From Laspinema palackyanum D2a (GTDB taxonomy: Bacteria; Cyanobacteriota; Cyanobacteriia; Cyanobacteriales; Laspinemataceae), in NCBI GenBank assembly GCA_025370845.1, contig JAMXFF010000041.1, positions 1 through 64,000 of the forward strand: 64,000 nt of DNA, in the 5' to 3' direction. Below are positions 46,451 through 56,533 of the stretch, one piece after another. The notes under the pieces are model-generated. The model was given only the letters and a program-made list of their open reading frames with translations. It was not told where the DNA came from and made no database searches. The first letter of the stretch is position 1, and each line of letters opens with the position of its first letter. Both the position numbers and the translations under genes were made by a program.

Positions 46451-49396
46451 ATGTCTTTTTCTGGTGATTCTCTCGTGTCTGCAACTTCTCCTACGTTTAT
46501 CCTCATTGATGGTCATTCTTTGGCTTTTCGCTCTTATTATGCGTTGGCAAAAAGTCGCGATGGGGGTTTGAGTACCTCAACCGGCATTCCGACGAGTGTC
46601 TCGTTTGGGTTTCTCAAGTCGCTGATTGAGGTGATGGCAGTCCAGGACCCGCAATATTTGGCAGTCGCCTTTGATTTGGGGTTGCCGACGTTTCGTCATG
46701 AAGCGGATGATACCTATAAGAGCGATCGGGCGGAAACTCCTGAAGATTTTATTACAGACCTTAAATATTTACAAGAGTTACTCACGGCGCTAAATCTGCA
46801 AATTGTTACTGCGCCGGGTTATGAAGCGGATGATGTGTTAGGAACTCTGGCGACTCGGGCAAGTGAGGCGGGGTTTCAGGTGAAGATTTTAACGGGCGAT
46901 CGCGATTTATTTCAGCTTGTAAATGCTGAAAAACAAATCAGTGTTCTTTATTTGGGTCGCGATGCGTTCCGTCTTTCCGGTGGGGGGAAATCCCAGGAAT
47001 TTGGACCGGAACAGGTGCAAGAAAAGATGGGAATTCCGCCGGAATTGGTGGTGGATTATAAAGCACTTTGTGGCGATGCGTCAGATAATATTCCTGGGGT
47101 GAAAGGGATTGGGGATAAGACGGCGATTAAGTTGCTGACGACCTATGGCAGTTTGGACAACATTTATGAGGCGATCGCCGATATTAAAGGAGCGAATCGC
47201 AAAAAATTAGAAGAAGGAAAAGACGGAGCCTATCACTCTCAACATTTAGCCCGAATTGTCGTCGATGTTCCCTTAGAACTGGAATTAGACCAATGCCAAT
47301 TACGGGGATTTGATGAAACTGCCGTTATCCCCCAGCTAGAACAACTGGAATTTAAGTCATTTCTCCCTAAAATCAAGCAACTTCAGCAACGCTTTGGGGG
47401 AGTAGCCTTAGCCGAAACTCAGGAAGTCTCTAAAACTGAAACCCAGTCCGTCCAAACAACCCATTCATCTGAGGATGATGATACCTCTTTTTGGACCGCA
47501 GAAGAAACAGAAGCGGCTACAGAATTAGCACCCTCGCCGATTAATCCTGCAATTATCGATACTCAGGGTAAGCTGGAAGAATTAGTTAATCGTCTGAAAA
47601 CTTACACCGATTCAGCTCATCCTGTGGCATGGGATACGGAGACTACAGATTTAGAACCCCGAGACTCAGAATTAGTGGGAATTGGCTGTTGTTGGGGAAG
47701 TGGTGAATCTGATTTAGCCTATATCCCAATTGGACATAAAACCGGCCAGACTTTGCCGTTAAATCAGGTAATAGAGGCATTGCGTCCGGTTTTAGAAAGT
47801 AGTGAGTATCCCAAAGCCTTTCATAATGCTAAATTTGACCGTCTGGTGTTGCGCTGTCAGGGAATTCAACTGGCAGGGGTGGTATTTGATACGCTGCTGG
47901 CGAGTTATTTAATTAATCCTGAAACAACGCATAATCTCACCGATGTGTCAAGTCGATATTTAGAAGTTACCGCAGAAAGTTATAAAAATTTAGACTTGAC
48001 AAAAGGCCAAACCATCGCGGATTTAGCCATTTCCAAAGCGGCCCACTATTGCGGATTAGATGTGTTTACCACCTATCAGCTAGTCGGCAAACTACAAGGG
48101 GAACTGGCGGATAAATCCCAACTACATCAACTGCTGCTAGAGGTGGAACAACCCTTAGAACCCGTATTAGCAGAGATGGAATATACGGGGATTAGAATTA
48201 ATAGCGATTATTTAGGGACTTTCTCCCAGCAGTTAGAGGAACAATTGCAGGAGATAGAAACAAGAGCCTATCAAGAGGCGGGGGAAGAATTTAATTTAGG
48301 GTCTCCGAAACAACTCAGTTATATTTTGTTTGAAAAATTGGATTTGCCGATTAGTAAATCTCGCAAAACCAAGACAGGTTACTCGACAGATATAGCAGTG
48401 TTGGAACGTTTACAAGGAGAACATCCCTTGATAGATATAATTATTGAGAATCGCACTTTAGCCAAATTAAAATCAACCTATGTTGATGCACTCCCCAAGA
48501 TGGTACGGAAAGATACTCAGCGGGTGCATACGAATTTTAATCAAGCGGCAACGGCAACGGGACGATTGTCTTCTTCTAATCCCAATTTGCAGACTATTCC
48601 GATTAAAACGGAGTTTTCTCGCCAAATTCGTTCGGCATTTTTGCCGGAATGTGGGTGGTTATTGGTATCGGCCGATTATTCCCAGATTGAGCTACGGATT
48701 TTGGCGCATTTGAGTCAAGAACCTGTGTTGATTGAGGCGTATCAGAATAACCGAGATGTGCATACGGTGACGGCGCAATTGCTGTTTGAAAAGGAAACGG
48801 TAACAGCAGAAGAAAGGCGGATGGGGAAAACGATTAATTTTGGGGTGATTTATGGGATGGGTTCGGTCCGGTTTGCCCGGGCGATCGGGAAAACTTCTCA
48901 GGAAGGGAAGCTATTTATCAAGCGGTTTTATGAACGCTATGGCAAGGTTTTTGAATGTTTGAATGGCTTGCAGAAGCAGGCGATCGCACAAGGGTATGTG
49001 GAAACGATTTTAGGGCGGCGTCGATATTTTGACTTCCAAGGAGACAGTCTCAATCAGCTTAAAGGAACCAATCCAGAGGCGATCGATTTAGACAAGCTGA
49101 ATAAGAAGATGGGGATGCAAGATTCCCAGAATTTGCGGGCGGCTGCTAATGCCCCAATTCAAGGCTCAAGTGCAGATATTATCAAGGTGGCAATGGTGAA
49201 AATGCACGAGGTTTTAAAGGATTATCAAGCGCGGTTATTGCTGCAAGTCCATGATGAATTAGTGTTTGAAATTCCTCGGGATGAATGGGAGGAGTTGCAA
49301 CCGAAAATTAAGTCTACGATGGAAATGGCAGTTCCGCTTTCGGTGCCCTTAATGGTGGATATTCATGCGGGGGACAATTGGATGGAAGCGAAGTAA
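46451..49396 (+). CDS. polA: DNA polymerase I
   Basis: 981 residues. Domains: 5'-3' nuclease (1 to about 320; FILIDGHSLAFRSYYA, GYEADDVLGTLA, GDASDNIPGVKGIGDKTA), 3'-5' exonuclease (about 375-565), and family A polymerase (about 600-981; VSADYSQIELRILAHLS, KTINFGVIYGMG, VHDELVFEIP). The proofreading site looks active: DTETTD, FHNAKFDRL and YCGLDVF carry the acidic residues. It replaces RNA primers and fills repair gaps. There is an acidic linker near 330-370. Starts at ATG 46451. Confidence 0.97.
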   Translation: MSFSGDSLVSATSPTFILIDGHSLAFRSYYALAKSRDGGLSTSTGIPTSVSFGFLKSLIEVMAVQDPQYLAVAFDLGLPTFRHEADDTYKSDRAETPEDFITDLKYLQELLTALNLQIVTAPGYEADDVLGTLATRASEAGFQVKILTGDRDLFQLVNAEKQISVLYLGRDAFRLSGGGKSQEFGPEQVQEKMGIPPELVVDYKALCGDASDNIPGVKGIGDKTAIKLLTTYGSLDNIYEAIADIKGANRKKLEEGKDGAYHSQHLARIVVDVPLELELDQCQLRGFDETAVIPQLEQLEFKSFLPKIKQLQQRFGGVALAETQEVSKTETQSVQTTHSSEDDDTSFWTAEETEAATELAPSPINPAIIDTQGKLEELVNRLKTYTDSAHPVAWDTETTDLEPRDSELVGIGCCWGSGESDLAYIPIGHKTGQTLPLNQVIEALRPVLESSEYPKAFHNAKFDRLVLRCQGIQLAGVVFDTLLASYLINPETTHNLTDVSSRYLEVTAESYKNLDLTKGQTIADLAISKAAHYCGLDVFTTYQLVGKLQGELADKSQLHQLLLEVEQPLEPVLAEMEYTGIRINSDYLGTFSQQLEEQLQEIETRAYQEAGEEFNLGSPKQLSYILFEKLDLPISKSRKTKTGYSTDIAVLERLQGEHPLIDIIIENRTLAKLKSTYVDALPKMVRKDTQRVHTNFNQAATATGRLSSSNPNLQTIPIKTEFSRQIRSAFLPECGWLLVSADYSQIELRILAHLSQEPVLIEAYQNNRDVHTVTAQLLFEKETVTAEERRMGKTINFGVIYGMGSVRFARAIGKTSQEGKLFIKRFYERYGKVFECLNGLQKQAIAQGYVETILGRRRYFDFQGDSLNQLKGTNPEAIDLDKLNKKMGMQDSQNLRAAANAPIQGSSADIIKVAMVKMHEVLKDYQARLLLQVHDELVFEIPRDEWEELQPKIKSTMEMAVPLSVPLMVDIHAGDNWMEAK

Positions 49397-49406
49397 TCCT
49401 GTTAAA

Positions 49407-49748
49407 ACTGAGATCTTGCACCCTTCTCAACACCGGCGGGGGTTAAAAACCCCGCCTAATAGCTTAAGTCGTCTAAAGACGACTAAAAACACCACAGCAT
49501 AAGACTTGCAGTCGGTTGAAACTGAGATCTTACACCCTTCTCAACACCGGCGGGGGTTAAAAACCCCGCCTAATAGCTTAAGTCGTCTAAAGACGACTAA
49601 AAACACCACAGCATAAGACTTGCAGTCGGTTTCAACTGAGATTTTGCACCATTCTCAACACCGGCGGGGGTTAAAAACCCCGCCTAATAGCTTAAGTCGT
49701 CTAAAGACGACTAAAAACACCACAGCATAAGACTTGCAGTCGGTTTCA
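49407..49748. repeat. Three tandem copies of a 114-bp unit
   Basis: ACTGAGAT starts at 49407, 49521 and 49635. Each unit has the hairpins GGCGGGG-TTAAAAA-CCCCGCC (shared G/T boundary) and AGTCGTCT-AA-AGACGACT. A partial inverted copy (TTTTAACCCCCGCCGG) follows at about 49778. The array fills the gap between convergent polA and ackA. Confidence 0.93.
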
Positions 49749-49810
49749 ACCGACTTTAACTGTTAGGCCGCCAATCGTTTTAACCCCCGCCGGGTGTTGC
49801 TGGATTGAGT

Positions 49811-51031
49811 TTAACTCTGGTTTTTGGTCAGGTGATGCCAACATTCGCGGGCGATCGCCCAATCTTCTTGCGCTTGGATGACGAAGACTCTCACTTTCGA
49901 TTCGGTGGTGGCAATATCGGCGTCTATGGGGGAATTCTGGTTTTTGTGGGGGTCGAGGTGTAATTTTAAAAACTCGAATCCCTCACAAACTGCCGATCGC
50001 ACCCTGGGATGATGTTCTCCCACGCCTCCGGTAAAGACTAAGGCATCTAAACCCCCGAGGATGGGTAACATTGCGCCTATCTGCGATCGCAGTCGATGCA
50101 CATACATATCAAAGGCTAATTTTGCACGTTGATTACCCGCTTGAATGGCTGTCTGGATATCGCGCATATCCGAGGAAACTCCCGATACTCCTTTTAATCC
50201 GGATTCGCGATTGAGGATTGAGTCTAATTTATCTACTTCTAAGGGTTGCGATCGCATCTGATGAATTAAAATACCTGGGTCAATACTTCCCGATCGCGTT
50301 CCCATCATTAACCCTTCTAATGGCGTAAATCCCATTGTAGTTTCTACGGATTTGCCATTCTTAATGGCAGCCAAAGAACAACCATTGCCTAAGTGACAGA
50401 CTATCATTCGCAATCTGTCTAAGGGTTTTTCTAACAATTCGGCGGTGCGTTGAGTGGCATATTGATAGCTAATTCCATGAAATCCATAGCGGCGGATTCC
50501 TTGCTGATACCACTCATAAGGCAGAGGATAAACTACGGTTTTTAAGGGTAAATCAGCGTGAAAGGCGGTGTCAAAAACGGCGACTTGTGGCACATTGGGC
50601 AGGATTTTTTCTACGGCTTCAATGCCTTGTAAATTGGCAGGATTATGGGCGGGGGCGAGTTGGGCAAGCTGGGCGATCGCAGTTTTGATTTGGGGCGTAA
50701 TCCGGGTCGCTTCGCGGTATTTTTCTCCCCCATGTACGATCCGATGTCCGACGACATCAATTTCTGATGGATCGGCGATCGCCTGGGTTTTTCCCTGCCA
50801 TAGAGTGTCTAATAAGGAGGCGATCGCTTTCTCCCGGGATTCACTGGGTCGAGTTTCGGCTAACTTTTGGTTACCGCTTTTTACTTCAATTTCGGCCAGT
50901 CCTTCCTGACGAGACCAATCGATTTTACCGGACCATAAAGGCGGACTCTTTTCCTTAAAACCTCCTTCCTTTACTTCATAAAAGCAGCTTTTTTGACTGC
51001 TTGAACCGGCATTTAAAACCAATATTTTCAT
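49811..51031 (-). CDS. ackA: Acetate kinase
   Basis: Interconverts acetyl-phosphate plus ADP with acetate plus ATP. 406 residues with the ASKHA-fold motifs VLNAGSSSQK (N-terminus), GHRIVHGGE, VVYPLPY-type substrate loop, GFHGISYQY, VCHLGNGCSLAA and FTGGVGEH. Normal length. It lies 111 bp downstream of xfp on the same strand, with a family E palindrome in the gap, so xfp-ackA probably form an operon for overflow metabolism. Confidence 0.96.
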   Translation of the reverse strand: MKILVLNAGSSSQKSCFYEVKEGGFKEKSPPLWSGKIDWSRQEGLAEIEVKSGNQKLAETRPSESREKAIASLLDTLWQGKTQAIADPSEIDVVGHRIVHGGEKYREATRITPQIKTAIAQLAQLAPAHNPANLQGIEAVEKILPNVPQVAVFDTAFHADLPLKTVVYPLPYEWYQQGIRRYGFHGISYQYATQRTAELLEKPLDRLRMIVCHLGNGCSLAAIKNGKSVETTMGFTPLEGLMMGTRSGSIDPGILIHQMRSQPLEVDKLDSILNRESGLKGVSGVSSDMRDIQTAIQAGNQRAKLAFDMYVHRLRSQIGAMLPILGGLDALVFTGGVGEHHPRVRSAVCEGFEFLKLHLDPHKNQNSPIDADIATTESKVRVFVIQAQEDWAIARECWHHLTKNQS

Positions 51032-51074
51032 AGTATTTTGCTCGATAATTTGCCCGGTTTTAACCCTAAATAAT

Positions 51075-51102
51075 GTAGAGGCGATTCGCGAATCGCCTCT
51101 AC
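51075..51102. repeat. Family E palindrome between xfp and ackA
   Basis: GTAGAGGCGATTCG-CGAATCGCCTCTAC, a perfect 28-bp palindrome. A second copy with two changes is at 53686-53713, so the two bracket xfp. Confidence 0.85.
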
Positions 51103-51142
51103 CGGGTCATGATTGCCTCATTAATGGCGTTTTATCTCCTGA

Positions 51143-53575
51143 TTAACACCACTGCCAATTCATAATTTCATCGGGGTCCGTACCTTTTTCTTGAATATAG
51201 TCTCCGTGGGCGGCGAGAACATATTCATATTGACTGACTCGTTCGTTTGCTTGGGCAGCAACCCGGGGATTATAGGCAGCAGATAATCGAATCGCTTGCA
51301 TGATTAAATGATAGCGACTGGCATGATTTCGGACCAGCATATCAAAGGGGGTGGTTGTTGTTCCCTCTTCCCGGTAGCCATTAATCTGAAACCGGCGAAC
51401 ATTGGGACGTCCAAAGATTAATTGTTTCACTACCGATGGATATCCATGAAAATTGACAATCACCGGGCGATCGCTGGTGAACAAGGCATCAAACATATCC
51501 GCATCTAATCCGTGGGGATGGGTGGATTTTTCTTCCAGAATTAGTAAGTCTGTCACATTCACCACACGCACTCGCAATTCTGGCAATTGTGACCGTAAAA
51601 TATGGGCGGCTGCTAACACTTCCACCATCATCACATCGCCAATTCCCACCAGGACAATATCCGGATTCACCCCATCATCAATACTCGCCCACCGCCAGAC
51701 AGAAGCCCCGGCGCGACAATGGGCGACTGCCTCAGACATGGACAACCATTGGGGCATGGGATTCTTATTCACAACCACCAAATTAATATACCCGGTACTC
51801 TGCAAACAGTGGTCTAGGGTACTAATGGCACAGTTGGCATCCGGAGGCAAATAAACTCGGGCAGATTCCGCTTGTTCGTCCAGGACGCTATTAATAAATC
51901 CGGGATTTTGATGGGAAAATCCATTATGTTCTTGTCGCCATAAGGTGGAACTTTCCAGATAGTTTAGGGAAGGAACAGGCAGTCTCCAGGGAAAGTCTTT
52001 GGAGAATTTAATAAATTTGCCATATTGATCCATCATCGTGGTGACAATGCCCAAAAATGCCTCATAAGAGGGAAATAATCCATGCCGTCCGGTGAGTAAA
52101 TACCCTTGTAACCAGGCTTGACAGGTATGCTCGCTGAGAATTTCTAAAACTCGTCCATTATGCGGTCCAATATGTTCATCTGCTGGATGAGTCGGCCATT
52201 GATAGCCGCGATTGGTGGCTTCTAAAACCGGGGTGAGTCGATTGGATTCGAGTTCGTCAGGGCTAAAAATTCGGAAGTTTTTGGGGTTATGTTCGATAAC
52301 AGATTTGAGGTATTTACCAAGTTGGTGAGTATTGCCAATTTGATTGTCTCCGCGACTACAGCAATCGGGAGTTTGGGAATGCTCGATCGCTACTTCAAAT
52401 TCAAAAATATTCGGCAGTTTCAAATCTTGCCGGATTTTTCCCCCAATAGTATGCGGATTGCATCCCATCCGCCGATTGCCTTTGGGACAGAGTTCCAAAA
52501 TTTCCGGTTTGGGTCGTCCCAATTCGTCGATTAATTCGTGGATTTGGTACGACTGTAACCATTGTTCTAACTGTTGTAATTCCCTCTCATCGGTGGTGGC
52601 ATTTTTAGCGGGAACTTGATGGGAACGATAGGAACCTTCGATGGGTTTCCCATCCATTTCTTTAATCCCACTCATGCCTTTAGGCGAGCGCAAAATTAAC
52701 ATCGGCCATTGGGGTTTGGAGATGCGATCGCCCGATCGCGCTGCTTGTTGAATTCGGCTGATTTCTTGATACGCCCAATCCATTGACCCATACAGGTCCG
52801 CATCTAAGTCTGAATCCCTAACAATTCTCACTTGATAGCCATATCCGGTAAACAGAAGCATTAATTCTTCGTCACTCATCGTCCCGTAAATCGTGGGACT
52901 GGATATTTTATATCCATTTAAGTGTAAAATAGGCAAGACTGCACCGGACTCGGCAGGGTCAATATACTTGTAGCTATGCCATGCCGTTGCTGTCGGTCCC
53001 GTTTCCGCTTCTCCATCCCCGACAATACAGGCGACAACTAAATCCGGATTGTCCATGACTGCGCCAAATGAGGTTGCCAAGGCATATCCCAGTTCTCCCC
53101 CTTCATGAATTGTTCCGGGAATTCCTGGATATAAGTGAGAGGGAAATCCTCCCGGCCAAGAAAACTGTTTGATAAACTTTTCCAATCCCGATTTATCTAA
53201 GGTTAACTCAGGATAATAGGCTAACAGTGACCCTTCTAAATAGAGATTTGCTAAATTAGCCGGTGCACCATGTCCCGGTCCCGTTACGAGAAACATATTC
53301 ACGTCATACCGGCGAATCAGGCGGTTTAAATGGGCGTAAATCAGATTAATTCCCGGACTGGTTCCCCAATGTCCTAATAATCGGTCTTTAATATGTTCCG
53401 GTTTTAACGGGTGGTCCAGTAAAACGTTATCTTTGAGATAAATTTGCGCCACCGCCAGGTAATTTGTAGCCCGACGATACCGGGCGATCGCTTCTAATTC
53501 CTGGTGATGATGTTCTCGGACTCGTTCGACGGAAATTTCAGGCCCAAGGGTGGGTTTTTTCGGTGTTACCGTCAT
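51143..53575 (-). CDS. xfp: Xylulose-5-phosphate/fructose-6-phosphate phosphoketolase
   Basis: A thiamine-diphosphate enzyme cleaving xylulose-5-P or fructose-6-P with phosphate to acetyl-phosphate plus glyceraldehyde-3-P or erythrose-4-P. 810 residues from the ATG (a TTG one codon upstream). Motifs: GHWGTSPGINL, GPGHGAPANLANLYLEGS, ThDP-binding VGDGEAETGPTATAWHS, and GRHGLFPSYEAF. AGGAC is a plausible ribosome-binding site. The product acetyl-P feeds ackA encoded next. Confidence 0.96.
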   Translation of the reverse strand: MTVTPKKPTLGPEISVERVREHHHQELEAIARYRRATNYLAVAQIYLKDNVLLDHPLKPEHIKDRLLGHWGTSPGINLIYAHLNRLIRRYDVNMFLVTGPGHGAPANLANLYLEGSLLAYYPELTLDKSGLEKFIKQFSWPGGFPSHLYPGIPGTIHEGGELGYALATSFGAVMDNPDLVVACIVGDGEAETGPTATAWHSYKYIDPAESGAVLPILHLNGYKISSPTIYGTMSDEELMLLFTGYGYQVRIVRDSDLDADLYGSMDWAYQEISRIQQAARSGDRISKPQWPMLILRSPKGMSGIKEMDGKPIEGSYRSHQVPAKNATTDERELQQLEQWLQSYQIHELIDELGRPKPEILELCPKGNRRMGCNPHTIGGKIRQDLKLPNIFEFEVAIEHSQTPDCCSRGDNQIGNTHQLGKYLKSVIEHNPKNFRIFSPDELESNRLTPVLEATNRGYQWPTHPADEHIGPHNGRVLEILSEHTCQAWLQGYLLTGRHGLFPSYEAFLGIVTTMMDQYGKFIKFSKDFPWRLPVPSLNYLESSTLWRQEHNGFSHQNPGFINSVLDEQAESARVYLPPDANCAISTLDHCLQSTGYINLVVVNKNPMPQWLSMSEAVAHCRAGASVWRWASIDDGVNPDIVLVGIGDVMMVEVLAAAHILRSQLPELRVRVVNVTDLLILEEKSTHPHGLDADMFDALFTSDRPVIVNFHGYPSVVKQLIFGRPNVRRFQINGYREEGTTTTPFDMLVRNHASRYHLIMQAIRLSAAYNPRVAAQANERVSQYEYVLAAHGDYIQEKGTDPDEIMNWQWC

Positions 53576-53936
53576 CAATTTGTCCTCTTAATTGAGATTA
53601 CAACGCTTGATTGAGGGGTCGAGTTTATCCGTCAATACTCCCTCGAAATTCCACAGGCAAGACTTAGGCATTACCTCGATAGTCTGTAGAGGCGATTCAC
53701 GAATCGCCCCTACATTTAGGGTTTACGGTTAAAAATATCCCTAAGTCCTGACCGGGGAACGTTGTTATCCACGTTAGCGGCAGGTTTGATATTCGCACTC
53801 TATCATTGGGTAGAAGCTGAAAGTTGGCGAATTCTCCCCCTAAAGGAAGGCTTAAAATTCTCCAGTCCCCTCCCCTTAGCAAGGGGAGGGTTAGGGTGGG
53901 GTTCCCTCTTCCCAAACTGTCCAAATTCCCCCATTC
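53576..53936. repeat. Spacer with family E and family D repeats
   Basis: No gene. Family E palindrome at 53686-53713 and a family D core (CCCCTCCCCTTAGCAAGGGG onward, 53866-53915). Confidence 0.65.
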
Positions 53937-54743
53937 CTAACTGCCTACTGCGGTAAGAAAATCGCCGATTTTCACGGAACCCGAGGTGATAATTTTAGCC
54001 AGTACCCCCGTTTGTAAATGACCATATCGGTGTTTCAAAACCGATAATAACTCTAAATTGCGATCGCCACTGTCCGGATCAACTTCGATATTTGCACAGC
54101 GTCCAATTCTAGCCGTAATGATAATCTTGGCTTCTCCTAAATAAAATTCCTCTCCTACCCCATTAAACTCTTCCCAGGGTGCAATTCCTTCGAGTAAGAT
54201 ATTCGGTCGAAATCGTCGCACATCCACAGGGGCTTCACAAGCTTCACTTAACTCATTTAAAGTCGCTTGACTCATCAGAGAAATATGCACAGGTGCACGA
54301 TCAGGATAGCGGGTTTCACCCGTTCGACTGCCGACTAACTGGAGGGGGGAATAGTGAGGATGTCTCGCTTCCGGAGTGGGTTTAGCATCGGCTAGAAATC
54401 CGGTAAAAAAGGCACTGATGCGATCGCGTCCGGCTGGAGTTTCCGTTGCGGCTTCTAGGAGAGTTACTCCCTGGTGACGAACGGTTAGGCAGTCAGTTTG
54501 GGCATTATAAAAACATTCTAATTTGGCTAATTTTGGCCAATCATTCTGGACGGCAAAATGTCCTTTATTCATCCAAGGCACGAGGGTAGGAGGTGGCGGA
54601 TCACTGCCATCTAAAAACATCAAGGCAAAGGCGCGATCGCCTCGGATACCATAATCCTGTTCTAGGGTAACACCCTGGATTGGATGGGGTGATAATCCCT
54701 TAATGGGATAGGAGAATAACTGCTTGACTTGAGCTTCTTTCAA
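53937..54743 (-). CDS. MOSC-domain protein
   Basis: 268 residues with an N-terminal MOSC_N beta-barrel (VKQLFSYPIKGLSPHPIQGV) and a C-terminal MOSC domain (about 130-265; FRPNILLEG, ARIGRCANIEVDPDSG with the conserved Cys). MOSC proteins bind molybdenum cofactor or act as sulfur carriers; this one belongs to the YcbX/mARC-like type without an Fe-S domain. The start is a TTG overlapping the TGA of the FTR1 gene, implying coupling. Its role with an iron permease is unknown. Confidence 0.82.
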   Translation of the reverse strand: MKEAQVKQLFSYPIKGLSPHPIQGVTLEQDYGIRGDRAFALMFLDGSDPPPPTLVPWMNKGHFAVQNDWPKLAKLECFYNAQTDCLTVRHQGVTLLEAATETPAGRDRISAFFTGFLADAKPTPEARHPHYSPLQLVGSRTGETRYPDRAPVHISLMSQATLNELSEACEAPVDVRRFRPNILLEGIAPWEEFNGVGEEFYLGEAKIIITARIGRCANIEVDPDSGDRNLELLSVLKHRYGHLQTGVLAKIITSGSVKIGDFLTAVGS

Positions 54744-55726
54744 TGACTTAACCCTCTCTTACTTTCAGAACCCTGGATTCCGGTTCCCTTGCCGGTAATA
54801 CTTTGAAAATATAAGCCTCCGGCGGTGATTAAAAAGACCAGATAGGCGATAGCTTGAACGAGATACAGTTGCGATCGGTATCCCAATAAGGCTTTTAAAA
54901 TGACACCGGGGAAGCGGTTATCCGGGAGAATCTGACTGGCATCCCATACTTGGGGTCCTAAAATACAGGAATCGGTCCCGGCATGACACCAACTAGAAAA
55001 TTGAGGGGCGATCGCACTGAATTCCATCACCGCTAAATTGGCGCTTTTTAAGGCAGAAATCACTAATCCTGAAACGATTAACAGCAAAAACACTCCCATG
55101 ATTTGGAAGAAGAGACGCAGGTTAATTTTTACCCCCCATTTGAACAGCAACCTGCCCATTGCAAAAGCACCGATTAACCCGGCAATCGCCCCCAATACCG
55201 GCGTCCACCCCCGCTCAAACTGGGCTAAAATAAACACTACGGTTTCAAATCCTTCTCGCAGAACCGCTATAAAAATTAGGGTAAATACGCCCCAACCGGC
55301 TTGATATTCCAGGGAGTTTTTGCGGGTTTCTTCCGGGAGTTCGGAGGGAATCTTTCCTTCAAATAAAGCGGCATTTACCGCCCCTTCGACTTCGCCTTTG
55401 AGGGATTTGGCTTGTTTTGTCATCCAAATTAGCATCCAACTGAGCATGGCGATCGCCATCAAACAAAATCCCGCTTTTAAACTCGGTGCGATCGCCGGTG
55501 CATACCGCCAATCCGACTGTCCCACCGCTTGCAGAATTCCGCCGAAAATAATCCCCACTAATCCACTGGCAACAATTCCCGTTCCGACCCCGGCATACAC
55601 CCAAGGATTAAGCTGACTTTGTTGCGCTTTTTTCAAACAAGCTAACACAATTCCCACCACTAAAGCAGCTTCTACACCCTCCCGCAATGTAATTAAAAAA
55701 GTCGGTAAAGCAGCACTCAATTCCAT
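54740..55726 (-). CDS. FTR1-family iron permease
   Basis: A 328-residue polytopic membrane protein with the two diagnostic iron-permeation motifs: REGVEAALVVG near residue 16 and REGFETVVF near residue 160. About seven hydrophobic helices are visible. Such permeases import ferric/ferrous iron, often together with a multicopper oxidase or periplasmic partner, none of which is seen here. Its stop overlaps the MOSC start by two bases. Two ferritin-like genes lie upstream on the same strand. Confidence 0.9.
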   Translation of the reverse strand: MELSAALPTFLITLREGVEAALVVGIVLACLKKAQQSQLNPWVYAGVGTGIVASGLVGIIFGGILQAVGQSDWRYAPAIAPSLKAGFCLMAIAMLSWMLIWMTKQAKSLKGEVEGAVNAALFEGKIPSELPEETRKNSLEYQAGWGVFTLIFIAVLREGFETVVFILAQFERGWTPVLGAIAGLIGAFAMGRLLFKWGVKINLRLFFQIMGVFLLLIVSGLVISALKSANLAVMEFSAIAPQFSSWCHAGTDSCILGPQVWDASQILPDNRFPGVILKALLGYRSQLYLVQAIAYLVFLITAGGLYFQSITGKGTGIQGSESKRGLSH

Positions 55727-55912
55727 AGTTATAAGCTAGATAAAATTAGTTTAAAACCCCCAAACATGAGCCCTTAATCCCGTTAAAATCCGTGGCAACC
55801 CCCTTACTTCTACTTGTAAATCAGCCCCTGGAGGTGAGGCTCAGTCTGGTTTCTTCCCCACCCTCTCCTCTGGGAACAGTACGCCCGTTCCGGGTTGAAT
55901 GAATGGACTCAT

Positions 55913-56347
55913 TCAAGTCATATCTCGCAGCATTTTCTTCAATTCAATGATATTAATTTCCGAGGATGCCACCATTTTCCGAGTAAACTTTTCCAAATAA
56001 ATACTGCTATTTTTGACGATATCCAATAAATTTCTATACCGTTCTAAACCCTTCTTTTCATGATTAATACTTTCTTCGATAGTCGTCCTAACCGAATGGG
56101 TGTAGCTTTCCTCCATGTTGGAAATCCGCAGGCTGGGATGTCCTTCTAACCCCGTAATAATTTCTCCGACTTGTTGAGCCGAATTCAATGAATCAGTGGC
56201 TTGGAGTTGAAAAAAATTAACGATGGGAATCCGATTCGGTCCGGTTACCATGAGGGAATAGTGGGTATAGCGCACTACCCCGGCTAGTTCAAATTCCATG
56301 ATACTATTGAGTAATTCAAGGGTGGGTTTAAGGTGAAGTTCTTTCAT
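55913..56347 (-). CDS. Ferritin-like protein, ligand-depleted paralogue
   Basis: 144 residues, four-helix ferritin/bacterioferritin-like. Shares IMEFELAGVVRYTHYSLMVT and GEIITGLEGHPSLRI with the neighbour encoded at 56534. Compared residue for residue, the neighbour's AAESLTHAQQ is ATDSLNSAQQ here, and EEMHNIE is SEINIIE, so both His in the putative iron-ligand positions (His to Ser, His to Asn) and one Glu (to Asp) are lost. It may be a structural subunit that assembles with the other copy. It is 186 bp from it on the same strand. Confidence 0.8.
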   Translation of the reverse strand: MKELHLKPTLELLNSIMEFELAGVVRYTHYSLMVTGPNRIPIVNFFQLQATDSLNSAQQVGEIITGLEGHPSLRISNMEESYTHSVRTTIEESINHEKKGLERYRNLLDIVKNSSIYLEKFTRKMVASSEINIIELKKMLRDMT

Positions 56348-56533
56348 GTTTTTAGAGGTTGGGGTCCGAGGACCAATGAACTGAATATTAAAACCTAGAA
56401 TTTTTGAGTTTCATCCCCGGTGAAAGCGGATAATTTGGGCCGATTGCACCACCGGATGGAGGGGGAAAGACTCCTCAAGGTGGTGCGAATTTAATGCCTA
56501 GATTGAGAGAGGCGATCGCCAGTTAAACCGGAC

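Noticed and set aside
49407-49748. CRISPR array between polA and ackA
   Set aside because: The whole 114-bp unit is repeated, so there are no unique spacers.
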